A stretch of 10,859 nt of DNA, taken from an uncultured Eubacteriales bacterium (GTDB lineage: Bacteria > Bacillota > Clostridia > Oscillospirales > Oscillospiraceae). Shown here piece after piece: positions 1 through 4,961 of the stretch. Below the pieces are notes generated by a model that was not told the DNA's origin, made no database searches, and saw nothing but the letters and a program-made list of their open reading frames with translations. Made by a program: the position numbers and the translations under genes. The stretch's first letter is position 1; each line of letters opens with the position of its first letter. The stretch is from positions 1 through 10,859 of the forward strand of contig USPI01000034.1 in the NCBI GenBank assembly GCA_900556535.1. The letters run 5' to 3'.

Positions 1-29
1 CTATCAGACTTTTTGACGAGCGAAGCGAG

Positions 30-59
30 ATTTTTCGTGAAGCATACTTCACGAAAAAT
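30..59. repeat. Perfect inverted repeat, 13-bp arms
   Basis: The arms ATTTTTCGTGAAG and CTTCACGAAAAAT are perfect reverse complements around a 4-nt CATA loop. The element lies in non-coding DNA left of the TetR gene, just beyond that gene's terminator. Its ends are AT-rich on both strands but there is no clean T-run after the stem, so it is a weak terminator candidate. It could equally be part of a dispersed intergenic repeat; the left flank carries the phased words cgaagcgag. No gene is visible in bases 1-99. Confidence 0.6.
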
Positions 60-67
60 GTGGCGGT

Positions 68-113
68 TTTTAAATAACTAAGACCGTCCTCGGACGGTCT
101 TAGTTATTTAAAA
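68..113. terminator. Large hairpin overlapping the TetR stop codon, probable bidirectional terminator
   Basis: Bases 68-89 and 92-113 are perfect reverse complements (22-bp arms) around a TC loop. The GC-rich core CCGTCCTCGGACGG is at 84-97 and the outer stem is AT-rich, including TTAGTTATTT on one side. The TAA stop of the TetR gene (102..100) lies inside the right arm. The symmetry lets it work in both directions. The same CCGTCC/GGACGG core recurs in the terminator at 2496-2524. Confidence 0.7.
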
Positions 114-681
114 GCGCTGCGAACGAGCCGAGAATGTCATCGCTGATGCTGCCGGTGAGGGCGTTATTATAGTTGCAGATAAACGTGCCTGCAATGAGTA
201 TCATCATGCCCTCCGCCTCACGAGCTCCCGCTTCGTTGCCGTATATTTCGCGCAGACACTTTTCCATCACGGCGCGCCATTCGGCAAACTCTGCCTTCAC
301 GAGCTCGGCAACGCGCTCGTTATAGTGCGCCAGAACATAGGTCTGCGTCGTAGCATTGGGGCGCTGCTCGCCGACCTTGCCGCGCGCGACGTAGCTCATG
401 AAGGCATTCATGTATTCAAGATTTGAGCCGTAATCCGAGCGGGGGTGGCTGCGAAACCATTCCACGCACTTTTCGCTCATGTATTCGCGCGTATATCGCA
501 CATAGCTGAGCAAAAGCTCCTCCTTGCAGTCAAAATAATTGAGCAGCTTCGCGTGGCTCATTCCTGCCTGAGCGGCTATGTCGCGCAGCGAAACGTTCGT
601 GAGCGGCTTTTTGTCGATGCAGCGCTGAAATGCCATGAGAATTTCCATGCGCACGGCGTCCTTGTCTACTATAAGCGGCAT
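100..681 (-). CDS. TetR/AcrR-family transcriptional regulator
   Basis: A 193-residue protein of the usual TetR length. The start ATG at 681..679 is preceded by AAAGGAG with about 6 nt spacing. The frame stays open much further upstream, but that extension would run through the divergent hydrolase gene. Residues about 8-55 form the TetR helix-turn-helix, seen as SLRDIAAQAGMSHAKLLNYF followed by the typical CKEELLLSYV. The remainder is a helical ligand-binding and dimerisation domain of the divergent kind found in this family. Members are usually dimeric repressors released by a small molecule. It sits back to back with a metallo-beta-lactamase-fold hydrolase across a 78-bp gap that holds a palindrome and two promoters, so autoregulation and control of that hydrolase are the likely roles. 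The ligand cannot be read from the sequence. Confidence 0.9.
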   Translation of the reverse strand: MPLIVDKDAVRMEILMAFQRCIDKKPLTNVSLRDIAAQAGMSHAKLLNYFDCKEELLLSYVRYTREYMSEKCVEWFRSHPRSDYGSNLEYMNAFMSYVARGKVGEQRPNATTQTYVLAHYNERVAELVKAEFAEWRAVMEKCLREIYGNEAGAREAEGMMILIAGTFICNYNNALTGSISDDILGSFAALLNN

Positions 682-697
682 TTTTTCTCCTTTGCTG

Positions 698-726
698 TTT
701 ACAAAAAGGTTGGTGTGTGATAGTAT
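698..726 (+). promoter_or_regulatory. Predicted sigma-A promoter for the MBL-fold hydrolase
   Basis: TTTACA (698-703), a 17-bp spacer, then TAGTAT (721-726). Transcription would start near 733, giving a leader of roughly 27 nt and placing the start inside the palindrome at 727-742. The -10 overlaps the -10 of the opposite promoter. Confidence 0.55.
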
Positions 727-748
727 TTTACCACTTGGTAAATTTAAA
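720..748 (-). promoter_or_regulatory. Predicted sigma-A promoter for the TetR gene
   Basis: On the minus strand, TTTAAA (748..743), a 17-bp spacer and TACTAT (725..720). The spacer almost exactly contains the 16-bp palindrome at 727-742, so a bound repressor would block it. The expected start is near 713, about 32 nt before the TetR ATG. Confidence 0.45.
727..742. promoter_or_regulatory. Candidate TetR operator palindrome
   Basis: TTTACCA-CT-TGGTAAA has 7-bp perfect arms around a 2-bp centre. It lies in the shared promoter region of the divergent TetR and hydrolase genes, just downstream of the hydrolase -10 and inside the spacer of the TetR promoter. Position and size fit a TetR-dimer operator; binding by this particular protein is inference. 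Confidence 0.6.
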
Positions 749-759
749 TCCCGGAGGTA

Positions 760-1623
760 ATGACCGTGGATAACGAAGATTTCCGAATTAAAATACACGT
801 CCTGCACTGCGGCAGGATGCTCGTGAGCCCGCGCGTGCCGTATGGCGGCGGCATAACGCTCAAAAACCTTCTTCACGAGGTCACGGACAGAGTATCGAAC
901 CGCGTCGGGCTGCCCGTGAGCGCATATCTCATAGAGCATCCGAAGGGCAGAGTGCTTGTCGATACGGGCTGGGGCAGGGAGATAAGTCCCGACGGCGTTT
1001 ACGATGAAAGCGCCGTCAGAAGGCAAATGCCCGACTATCTTGCGGCGCTGTACCGTCCGTGGGTGGCAAAGGGCGAGACCGTCGTTGAGCAGCTTGCCGC
1101 AATGGGGCTGCGCCCCGAGGCTATAGACATCGTCGTTTTGACCCATCTTGACGCCGACCACACGAGCGGACTGCGCTCACTCATGGGCGCAAAGCGTTTT
1201 CTGCTGCCCGAGGAGGAGCGCTGGTGGGCAGACCGTACGGTGTACAGGCTGCGCCAGCCCGCGGGGCTTTGGGAAGGGATGCCGATAGAGCATTTCTGGT
1301 TCAAGGGCACGATGGAGGGACCGCTGTGGTGGTCGTATGATCTGTTCGGCGACGAGACGGTGACGCTCGTTTGCCTGCCCGGACACAGCGACGGTCACAT
1401 CGGTCTGCGGATACGAAACGGGAAAAAATTCGTCATCCTCACCTCGGATGCGGCATACACGGAGCACTCGTGGCGCGAGGATATTTTGCCCGGCTTCGGC
1501 TTTAATCCCAAGGCGATACGAAAATCCTACGCGTGGATAAGAAGTCAGGCGCAGAAGCCCGGCTGCGTGGCAGTCATTGCAAACCACGATCCCGATGTAA
1601 AGCCCTGCACCATCGAGCTATGA
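760..1623 (+). CDS. Metallo-beta-lactamase-fold hydrolase, N-acyl-homoserine lactonase-like
   Basis: A 287-residue cytoplasmic MBL-fold enzyme with no signal peptide. The metal-binding residues are visible in order: HLDADH at 129-134, H209 in PGHSDGH, D230 in TSDAA and H276 in ANHDPD. This arrangement and length resemble the AHL-lactonase/AttM-like group, which hydrolyses lactones and other esters at a dinuclear metal centre. The canonical HxHxDH has Asp instead of the second His (H129-x-D131-x-D133-H134), a variant also found among MBL hydrolases, so the substrate should not be assumed to be a homoserine lactone. The start is uncertain: GGAGG (753-757) is only 2 nt from the ATG at 760, but 8 nt from an in-frame GTG at 766, which is better placed. 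Divergence from a TetR gene suggests substrate-induced expression. Confidence 0.88.
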   Translation: MTVDNEDFRIKIHVLHCGRMLVSPRVPYGGGITLKNLLHEVTDRVSNRVGLPVSAYLIEHPKGRVLVDTGWGREISPDGVYDESAVRRQMPDYLAALYRPWVAKGETVVEQLAAMGLRPEAIDIVVLTHLDADHTSGLRSLMGAKRFLLPEEERWWADRTVYRLRQPAGLWEGMPIEHFWFKGTMEGPLWWSYDLFGDETVTLVCLPGHSDGHIGLRIRNGKKFVILTSDAAYTEHSWREDILPGFGFNPKAIRKSYAWIRSQAQKPGCVAVIANHDPDVKPCTIEL

Positions 1624-1734
1624 CCCTGCGGCAGGCCGATTTTCGCTCATGCGGCGTTAAAGCCCTTGCGAATACACAGAGTATGCGCTGCGAACTTTGC
1701 CTTGCCTGAGCAAAAATCTGCTCTGCCGACTTGA

Positions 1735-1781
1735 TGGTGCTTATCGTTTGCCGCCGTCTGGTGCTTACTGTTCGCCGCCGT
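1735..1781. repeat. 23-bp imperfect tandem duplication at the tcdA stop codon
   Basis: Units 1735-1757 and 1759-1781 share TGGTGCTTA and GCCGCCGT and differ at only a few bases (period 24). The right unit contains the TAA stop of tcdA (1767..1765); the left unit carries a second in-frame TAA. The rest of 1624-1764 shows no gene and no convincing terminator between these convergent genes. Confidence 0.6.
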
Positions 1782-2481
1782 TTGCTATACTCATGACCAC
1801 ATACTGACACAGCAGCAGTCCCGCGCTTGCCGGCACCCAAACCAGCGAGCCGGGCACGCTTCTGCGTCCCGGAGGAGGCGCCTCGAATTGAGCACATTCC
1901 ATCGCCTCCTCGGGCGAAAACACGACCGCGTGGTGCTCGATGCCGACAGCTCGCAGCTCCTTGCGCACCACCCTTGCCAGCGGACAGCCGCTGGTCTTTT
2001 TTATGTCGCAGAGCGTCAGCCGTTGCGCATCGCACTTGTTGCCCGTGCCGAGCGCGGAAACGATGGGGATGCTGCGCTGCTTTGCCTGTGAGATGAGATC
2101 GACCTTGCAGGAGACGAGGTCGATGCAATCGACTATAAGATCATAGTCCGCGAAAAAATCCTCGCGGCTTTGCGCGTCGTAGTGACCGACTATGGCGCGC
2201 ACGTCAATATCGGGGTCAATGTCTGCGATCCGCGCCTTTATGACCTCCGCCTTGGGCATACCCACAGTCGAGGTGAGGGCGCAAAGCTGCCTGTTAATAT
2301 TGCTCAGCCCGACCTCGTCCTGATCTATAATCGTGAGCCTGCCCACGCCGCAGCGCGCGAGCGCCTCGGCGCACCATGAGCCGACGCCGCCGAGCCCGAA
2401 CACCGCGACGTGCGCATTTTTTAGCCTGTCCATAGCCTCGCCGCCGAGCAGCATCTCGGTGCGAACCGTTCTTTCGTTCAT
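1765..2481 (-). CDS. tcdA: tRNA threonylcarbamoyladenosine dehydratase (ThiF/HesA/MoeB family)
   Basis: A 238-residue E1-like adenylating enzyme, matching TcdA/CsdL/YgdL. TcdA uses ATP to convert t6A37 of ANN-decoding tRNAs to its cyclic form ct6A. Visible features are the nucleotide-binding glycine motif GLGGVGSW at about 30-37, the acidic residue DQDEV that anchors the ribose, the SNINRQ segment with the catalytic Arg, the region VDCIDLVSCKVDLI, and the family-typical SGCPLARVVRKELR near 165-178. There is no C-terminal rhodanese or ubiquitin-like partner, which argues against MoeB and ThiF. The ATG at 2481..2479 follows GGAG by 8 nt. It lies downstream of the foldase gene in the same direction, but an intrinsic terminator ends only 2 nt before its SD, so expression needs read-through or a promoter close to the hairpin. 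Confidence 0.92.
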   Translation of the reverse strand: MNERTVRTEMLLGGEAMDRLKNAHVAVFGLGGVGSWCAEALARCGVGRLTIIDQDEVGLSNINRQLCALTSTVGMPKAEVIKARIADIDPDIDVRAIVGHYDAQSREDFFADYDLIVDCIDLVSCKVDLISQAKQRSIPIVSALGTGNKCDAQRLTLCDIKKTSGCPLARVVRKELRAVGIEHHAVVFSPEEAMECAQFEAPPPGRRSVPGSLVWVPASAGLLLCQYVVMSIANGGEQ

Positions 2482-2495
2482 GCTTTCGTCTCCGT

Positions 2496-2524
2496 AAAAA
2501 ATACGGGCCGTCCGAGGACGGCCC
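2496..2524 (-). terminator. Rho-independent terminator between the foldase gene and tcdA
   Basis: On the minus strand the stem GGGCCGTCC-TC-GGACGGCCC (2524..2505) is followed by GTA and a six-T run (2501..2496). It begins 15 bp after the foldase stop codon. The tcdA SD (GGAG, 2493..2490) starts 2 nt after the T-run. Confidence 0.9.
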
Positions 2525-2539
2525 TGTTTTGATTATGCT

Positions 2540-3799
2540 TTATCTGCCGACGTAGCGAGCCGCCTTGAGGTAGCTTGCGGTGCAGACCTCGGTCACCTTG
2601 GAGAAAACGTCGGTGTTCCACTTGCTCAGAGCGTCCTGATCGAGCAGGTTCTTTGCAATGTAGTCGCAATTGTTCATGTCGCCGCTCTCCTCGGTGGGAG
2701 CCTGATTGTTGTCGCGTGCCGTGAAGATGACGACGTAGCTGCCGGCAGAGCCGTCAACGACTGCGCTGTCGCCTGCCTTGCGGTCTGCGCTCTTGATCCA
2801 CTCGGCAATGTCTGCCTCGACGGAGGAGCCTGCCAGAGCGGACTGCTCCTTGACCTCCGCGCCCTCAACGGCTGCCTTTGCCGCATCCGCGAGCGTGCTT
2901 CCGCCGTTAACGCCGGCGAGAATGGTCTCTGCGGTAGCGTGAGCGGCTGCCTTTGCCTCATCGGTGGGGTCTGCTGCGGTGCCGTCCTCGTTCTTCTCGG
3001 CCTTAGCGGCGACGAGGTAGTAGCTGTAGGTGAACTTATCGTAGCTGTCCTTGACGGACTCGTACTTCTCGGTGAGCTGGTCGGCGGTGTAGCTCTGTGC
3101 GCCGGTGATGGAGAGCTGGACCTTGTTTGCGAGAGCCTCGAGCTCGAGGATGCCGCGGGCGACGGATTCGTTGGCGCCCTTGCCGTACTGAGCCGCGAGG
3201 AACTTGCTTGCGTTGCGGTAGTTATTTTCCTTTGCCGCGTCCGCAATGGCGCTCACGGTCTTGTCAACGCTCTCAAGGTCGGACTTGTCGAGGGAAATAT
3301 CGTTTGCCTTTGCGTATGCCTCAAATGCCGCCATCTGGGTCAGAAGGCTCTTGGTGGCGTCGCGGAAGTAATCGTCCCAGGTGTAGTTCTCCTGATCCTT
3401 GGGACCCATGGGGCAGCTCTGCTCGTCAAGAGGCTTGTTAACGTCAAGACCGAACATGGATGCATAGCTTCCGTAGGTGTTGTAGAAGTTAACAAACTGC
3501 ATATTATAAACATAGTTACACTCGGCGACGGTGAACGAGCGGTCTATCGGGGAAACGGTCATGTCGCCCACGGTGACCTCGGTGCTGCTCACAGTGAGAG
3601 CGTTGAGGGATCTGTACATAGCGCCGGTGTTAATGTAAATTGCGACGGCGAAGAAGATAACGAGGGCTACGCCGACGATTATCCATTTGATGCTCTGCTT
3701 TTTCTTCTTTGCGGCCTCCTCCTGAGCGAGAATGTCCTTTCTGTAGGTGCCCTCGCTTCGGGCGGTCTGGCGGTTCTTTCTTTCGGTTGATGCACTCAT
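2540..3799 (-). CDS. Membrane-anchored SurA/PrsA-like foldase with degenerate parvulin domain
   Basis: A 419-residue protein. Residues 1-36 are a charged cytoplasmic tail ending in KKKKQS. One transmembrane helix at about 37-58 anchors the rest outside the membrane; there is no lipobox Cys, unlike classical PrsA lipoproteins. Residues about 90-250 are helical and resemble a SurA-type N-terminal chaperone region. Residues about 255-362 have a parvulin-like outline: an opening strand, a helix around AETILAGVNGGSTLADAAKA, then AEWIKSADRKAGDSAVV and a final YVVIFTARDN strand. The match is weak, so prolyl isomerase activity is uncertain. The expected job is helping exported proteins fold at the membrane-wall interface. 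The ATG at 3799 has an AAGGAAG site upstream and a near-consensus promoter. Not being a lipoprotein and lacking strong active-site residues are the oddities. Confidence 0.78.
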   Translation of the reverse strand: MSASTERKNRQTARSEGTYRKDILAQEEAAKKKKQSIKWIIVGVALVIFFAVAIYINTGAMYRSLNALTVSSTEVTVGDMTVSPIDRSFTVAECNYVYNMQFVNFYNTYGSYASMFGLDVNKPLDEQSCPMGPKDQENYTWDDYFRDATKSLLTQMAAFEAYAKANDISLDKSDLESVDKTVSAIADAAKENNYRNASKFLAAQYGKGANESVARGILELEALANKVQLSITGAQSYTADQLTEKYESVKDSYDKFTYSYYLVAAKAEKNEDGTAADPTDEAKAAAHATAETILAGVNGGSTLADAAKAAVEGAEVKEQSALAGSSVEADIAEWIKSADRKAGDSAVVDGSAGSYVVIFTARDNNQAPTEESGDMNNCDYIAKNLLDQDALSKWNTDVFSKVTEVCTASYLKAARYVGR

Positions 3800-3839
3800 G
3801 TCTGATCTTCCTTTTTACATTTAATAATGTGATTTTTTA

Positions 3840-3868
3840 ATTATACCCCAAAATGGCAGTAGTTTCAA
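3840..3868 (-). promoter_or_regulatory. Strong sigma-A promoter for the foldase gene
   Basis: On the minus strand, TTGAAA (3868..3863), exactly 17 bp, and a perfect TATAAT (3845..3840). The start is expected near 3833, giving a leader of about 34 nt to the ATG at 3799. Confidence 0.8.
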
Positions 3869-3876
3869 TAGCAAAG

Positions 3877-3905
3877 TTGCGCCTTTGCCGCCGATGTGGT
3901 ATTAT
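3877..3905 (+). promoter_or_regulatory. Sigma-A promoter for the metallophosphoesterase gene
   Basis: TTGCGC (3877-3882), a 17-bp spacer and TATTAT (3900-3905). It lies back to back with the foldase promoter with 8 bp between the two -35 elements. The start would be near 3912, only about 10 nt before the ATG at 3922, so the SD would sit at the extreme 5' end of the mRNA. Confidence 0.55.
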
Positions 3906-3921
3906 CGTGGGGAATGCTAAT

Positions 3922-4791
3922 ATGATCGAGGCAAATAAATTGAACGGCAGCAGAAAAAAACGCAAAGGCTCCGTGCGGCTCACGCTCGGCGTTATAATAA
4001 TTCTTGTCCTTCTCGCGGCACTCGAGCTGCGCGACAGCAGCGCAAATCTTGAGGTGAGCGAGTATGAAATATCATCGGAAAGACTCCCTGAGAGCTTTGA
4101 CGGCTTTCGCATCGTTCAGCTTTCCGACCTGCACGGTGCGCGCTTCGGCGAGGATGGAAATGAGCTTGCGGAAACGGTCAGGGCGCTGAAGCCAGACCTC
4201 ATCGCACTCACGGGAGATTTCATAACCGACGGGAGCGACCTTGACGCGGTGCGCGAGCTCGTGCCGAGGCTCACCGAGCTGTGTCCCGTGTATTTCGTCA
4301 GCGGCAACCACGAATTCGGCTCCGGTCTTGCGCAGGAGGTCAGAAAAATCGTGGAGGACGCGGGCGCAAGGTATCTGAGCAACGAATTCGTTACGATATC
4401 CCGCGGCGGAGAGAGCATACTCCTCGGCGGAGTGGAGGATCCCTTGGCGTATGCCGATATGATAGACCCGCCCGAGCTTGCGAGGCTAATGAACGAGGCG
4501 GACGCGGCGGCGTATAAAATCCTCCTCGGCCACCGCAACTATTGGATGACGAAGTATCCCGAGCTGCCCGTGGATCTGATATTCAGCGGCCACGCGCACG
4601 GCGGACTTGTCCGCATACCGGGCGTCGGTGGGCTTATCGGAACCGACAGAAAGCTCTTTCCGCGCTACACCGCGGGAGTTTTCGAAAACGGCAGCTACAC
4701 GCTCGTCGTCTCGCGCGGGCTGGGTAACTCCGTGCCCGTGCCGCGGCTTTTTAACCGCCCCGAGATAGTCGCCGTGACCCTGCATAATTAG
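3922..4791 (+). CDS. Membrane-anchored calcineurin-like metallophosphoesterase (YkuE/YaeI-like)
   Basis: A 289-residue protein starting at the ATG at 3922, with GTGGGGA 8 nt upstream. An in-frame ATG at 3853 was rejected because it lacks an SD and lies upstream of the promoter. Residues 11-18 are basic and about 19-36 form one transmembrane or signal-anchor helix. The calcineurin-fold motifs are complete and in order: SDLHG (D69, H71), TGDFI (D99), SGNHEFG (N129, H130), LLGHRNYW (H204) and SGHAHGG (H224, H226). These bind a dinuclear metal centre. Family members act on phosphoesters, some on UDP-diacylglucosamine or related envelope lipids; the substrate here is unknown. No terminator separates it from the microprotein at 4855, so its mRNA probably ends at 4941. 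Confidence 0.88.
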   Translation: MIEANKLNGSRKKRKGSVRLTLGVIIILVLLAALELRDSSANLEVSEYEISSERLPESFDGFRIVQLSDLHGARFGEDGNELAETVRALKPDLIALTGDFITDGSDLDAVRELVPRLTELCPVYFVSGNHEFGSGLAQEVRKIVEDAGARYLSNEFVTISRGGESILLGGVEDPLAYADMIDPPELARLMNEADAAAYKILLGHRNYWMTKYPELPVDLIFSGHAHGGLVRIPGVGGLIGTDRKLFPRYTAGVFENGSYTLVVSRGLGNSVPVPRLFNRPEIVAVTLHN

Positions 4792-4815
4792 GGCATTTTT
4801 TCACCCTGAGCGGCA

Positions 4816-4821
4816 TATAAT
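4816..4821 (+). promoter_or_regulatory. -10 element (TATAAT) ahead of the microprotein
   Basis: A perfect TATAAT, 24 bp after the metallophosphoesterase stop. The -35 region is only T-rich with no clear TTGACA. A start near 4828 would give a leader of about 27 nt carrying the SD at 4842-4848. Confidence 0.45.
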
Positions 4822-4854
4822 AAAACTATGCTGATTTATTTAGAGGTGAAAAGC

Positions 4855-4917
4855 ATGGAACAAGATATTGACGATCTCATTTTCGGAGATAACGATCCCG
4901 GTCCGAGCGACCGCTGA
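4855..4917 (+). CDS. 20-residue acidic microprotein, unknown function
   Basis: It encodes MEQDIDDLIFGDNDPGPSDR: seven acidic residues and one basic. A strong SD, AGAGGTG (4842-4848), lies 6 nt before the ATG. A TATAAT lies 34 nt before the ATG, and an intrinsic hairpin terminator begins at the stop codon itself. An in-frame ATG at 4828 would give 29 residues, but it coincides with the predicted transcription start and has no SD. Together these form a transcription unit of about 110 nt. I do not recognise the peptide: there is no transmembrane segment, no run of one amino acid as in attenuator leaders, and no downstream gene on the same strand for it to attenuate. It could be a short acidic binding peptide, a stub translated from a small RNA, or a chance reading frame; the SD favours translation. 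Confidence 0.55.
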   Translation: MEQDIDDLIFGDNDPGPSDR

Positions 4918-4941
4918 GCCTGCCGCAAGGCAGGCTTTTTT
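4917..4941 (+). terminator. Rho-independent terminator after the microprotein
   Basis: AGCCTGCC-GCAA-GGCAGGCT followed by a T-run reaching 4941. The first paired base is the last base of the microprotein stop codon. It also serves as the end point for the metallophosphoesterase transcript. Confidence 0.92.
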
Positions 4942-4961
4942 ATATCACGTTTTATATCACG
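4938..4961. repeat. 12-bp perfect tandem duplication at the histidine kinase stop codon
   Basis: TTTTATATCACG occurs twice in a row (4938-4949, 4950-4961). The right copy holds the last codons and TAA of the histidine kinase; the left copy holds a duplicate in-frame Val-Ile-stop and merges with the T-run of the opposing terminator. Confidence 0.7.

Noticed and set aside
682..1161. N-terminal extension of the TetR frame to 353 residues
   Set aside because: It would overlap the divergent hydrolase gene; the internal ATG at 681 has an ideal SD and gives the normal TetR length and domain start.
1624..1764. Possible terminator or small gene between the convergent hydrolase and tcdA genes
   Set aside because: GAGCA/TGCTC (1708-1723) is only a 5-bp stem with no T-run, and no frame has an SD. 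It may be a degenerate intergenic repeat but nothing shows this directly.
1574..2128. 184-residue minus-strand frame overlapping tcdA
   Set aside because: Arg/Ala/His-rich shadow frame with no domain; it overlaps both tcdA and the hydrolase gene.
2939..3790. 283-residue open frame on the plus strand opposite the foldase gene
   Set aside because: Shadow of the real minus-strand gene, which has promoter, SD, TM anchor and terminator; the plus frame has no SD or recognisable domain.
3853..3921. Upstream start for the metallophosphoesterase
   Set aside because: No SD; the segment contains the predicted promoter, so it is probably not in the mRNA.
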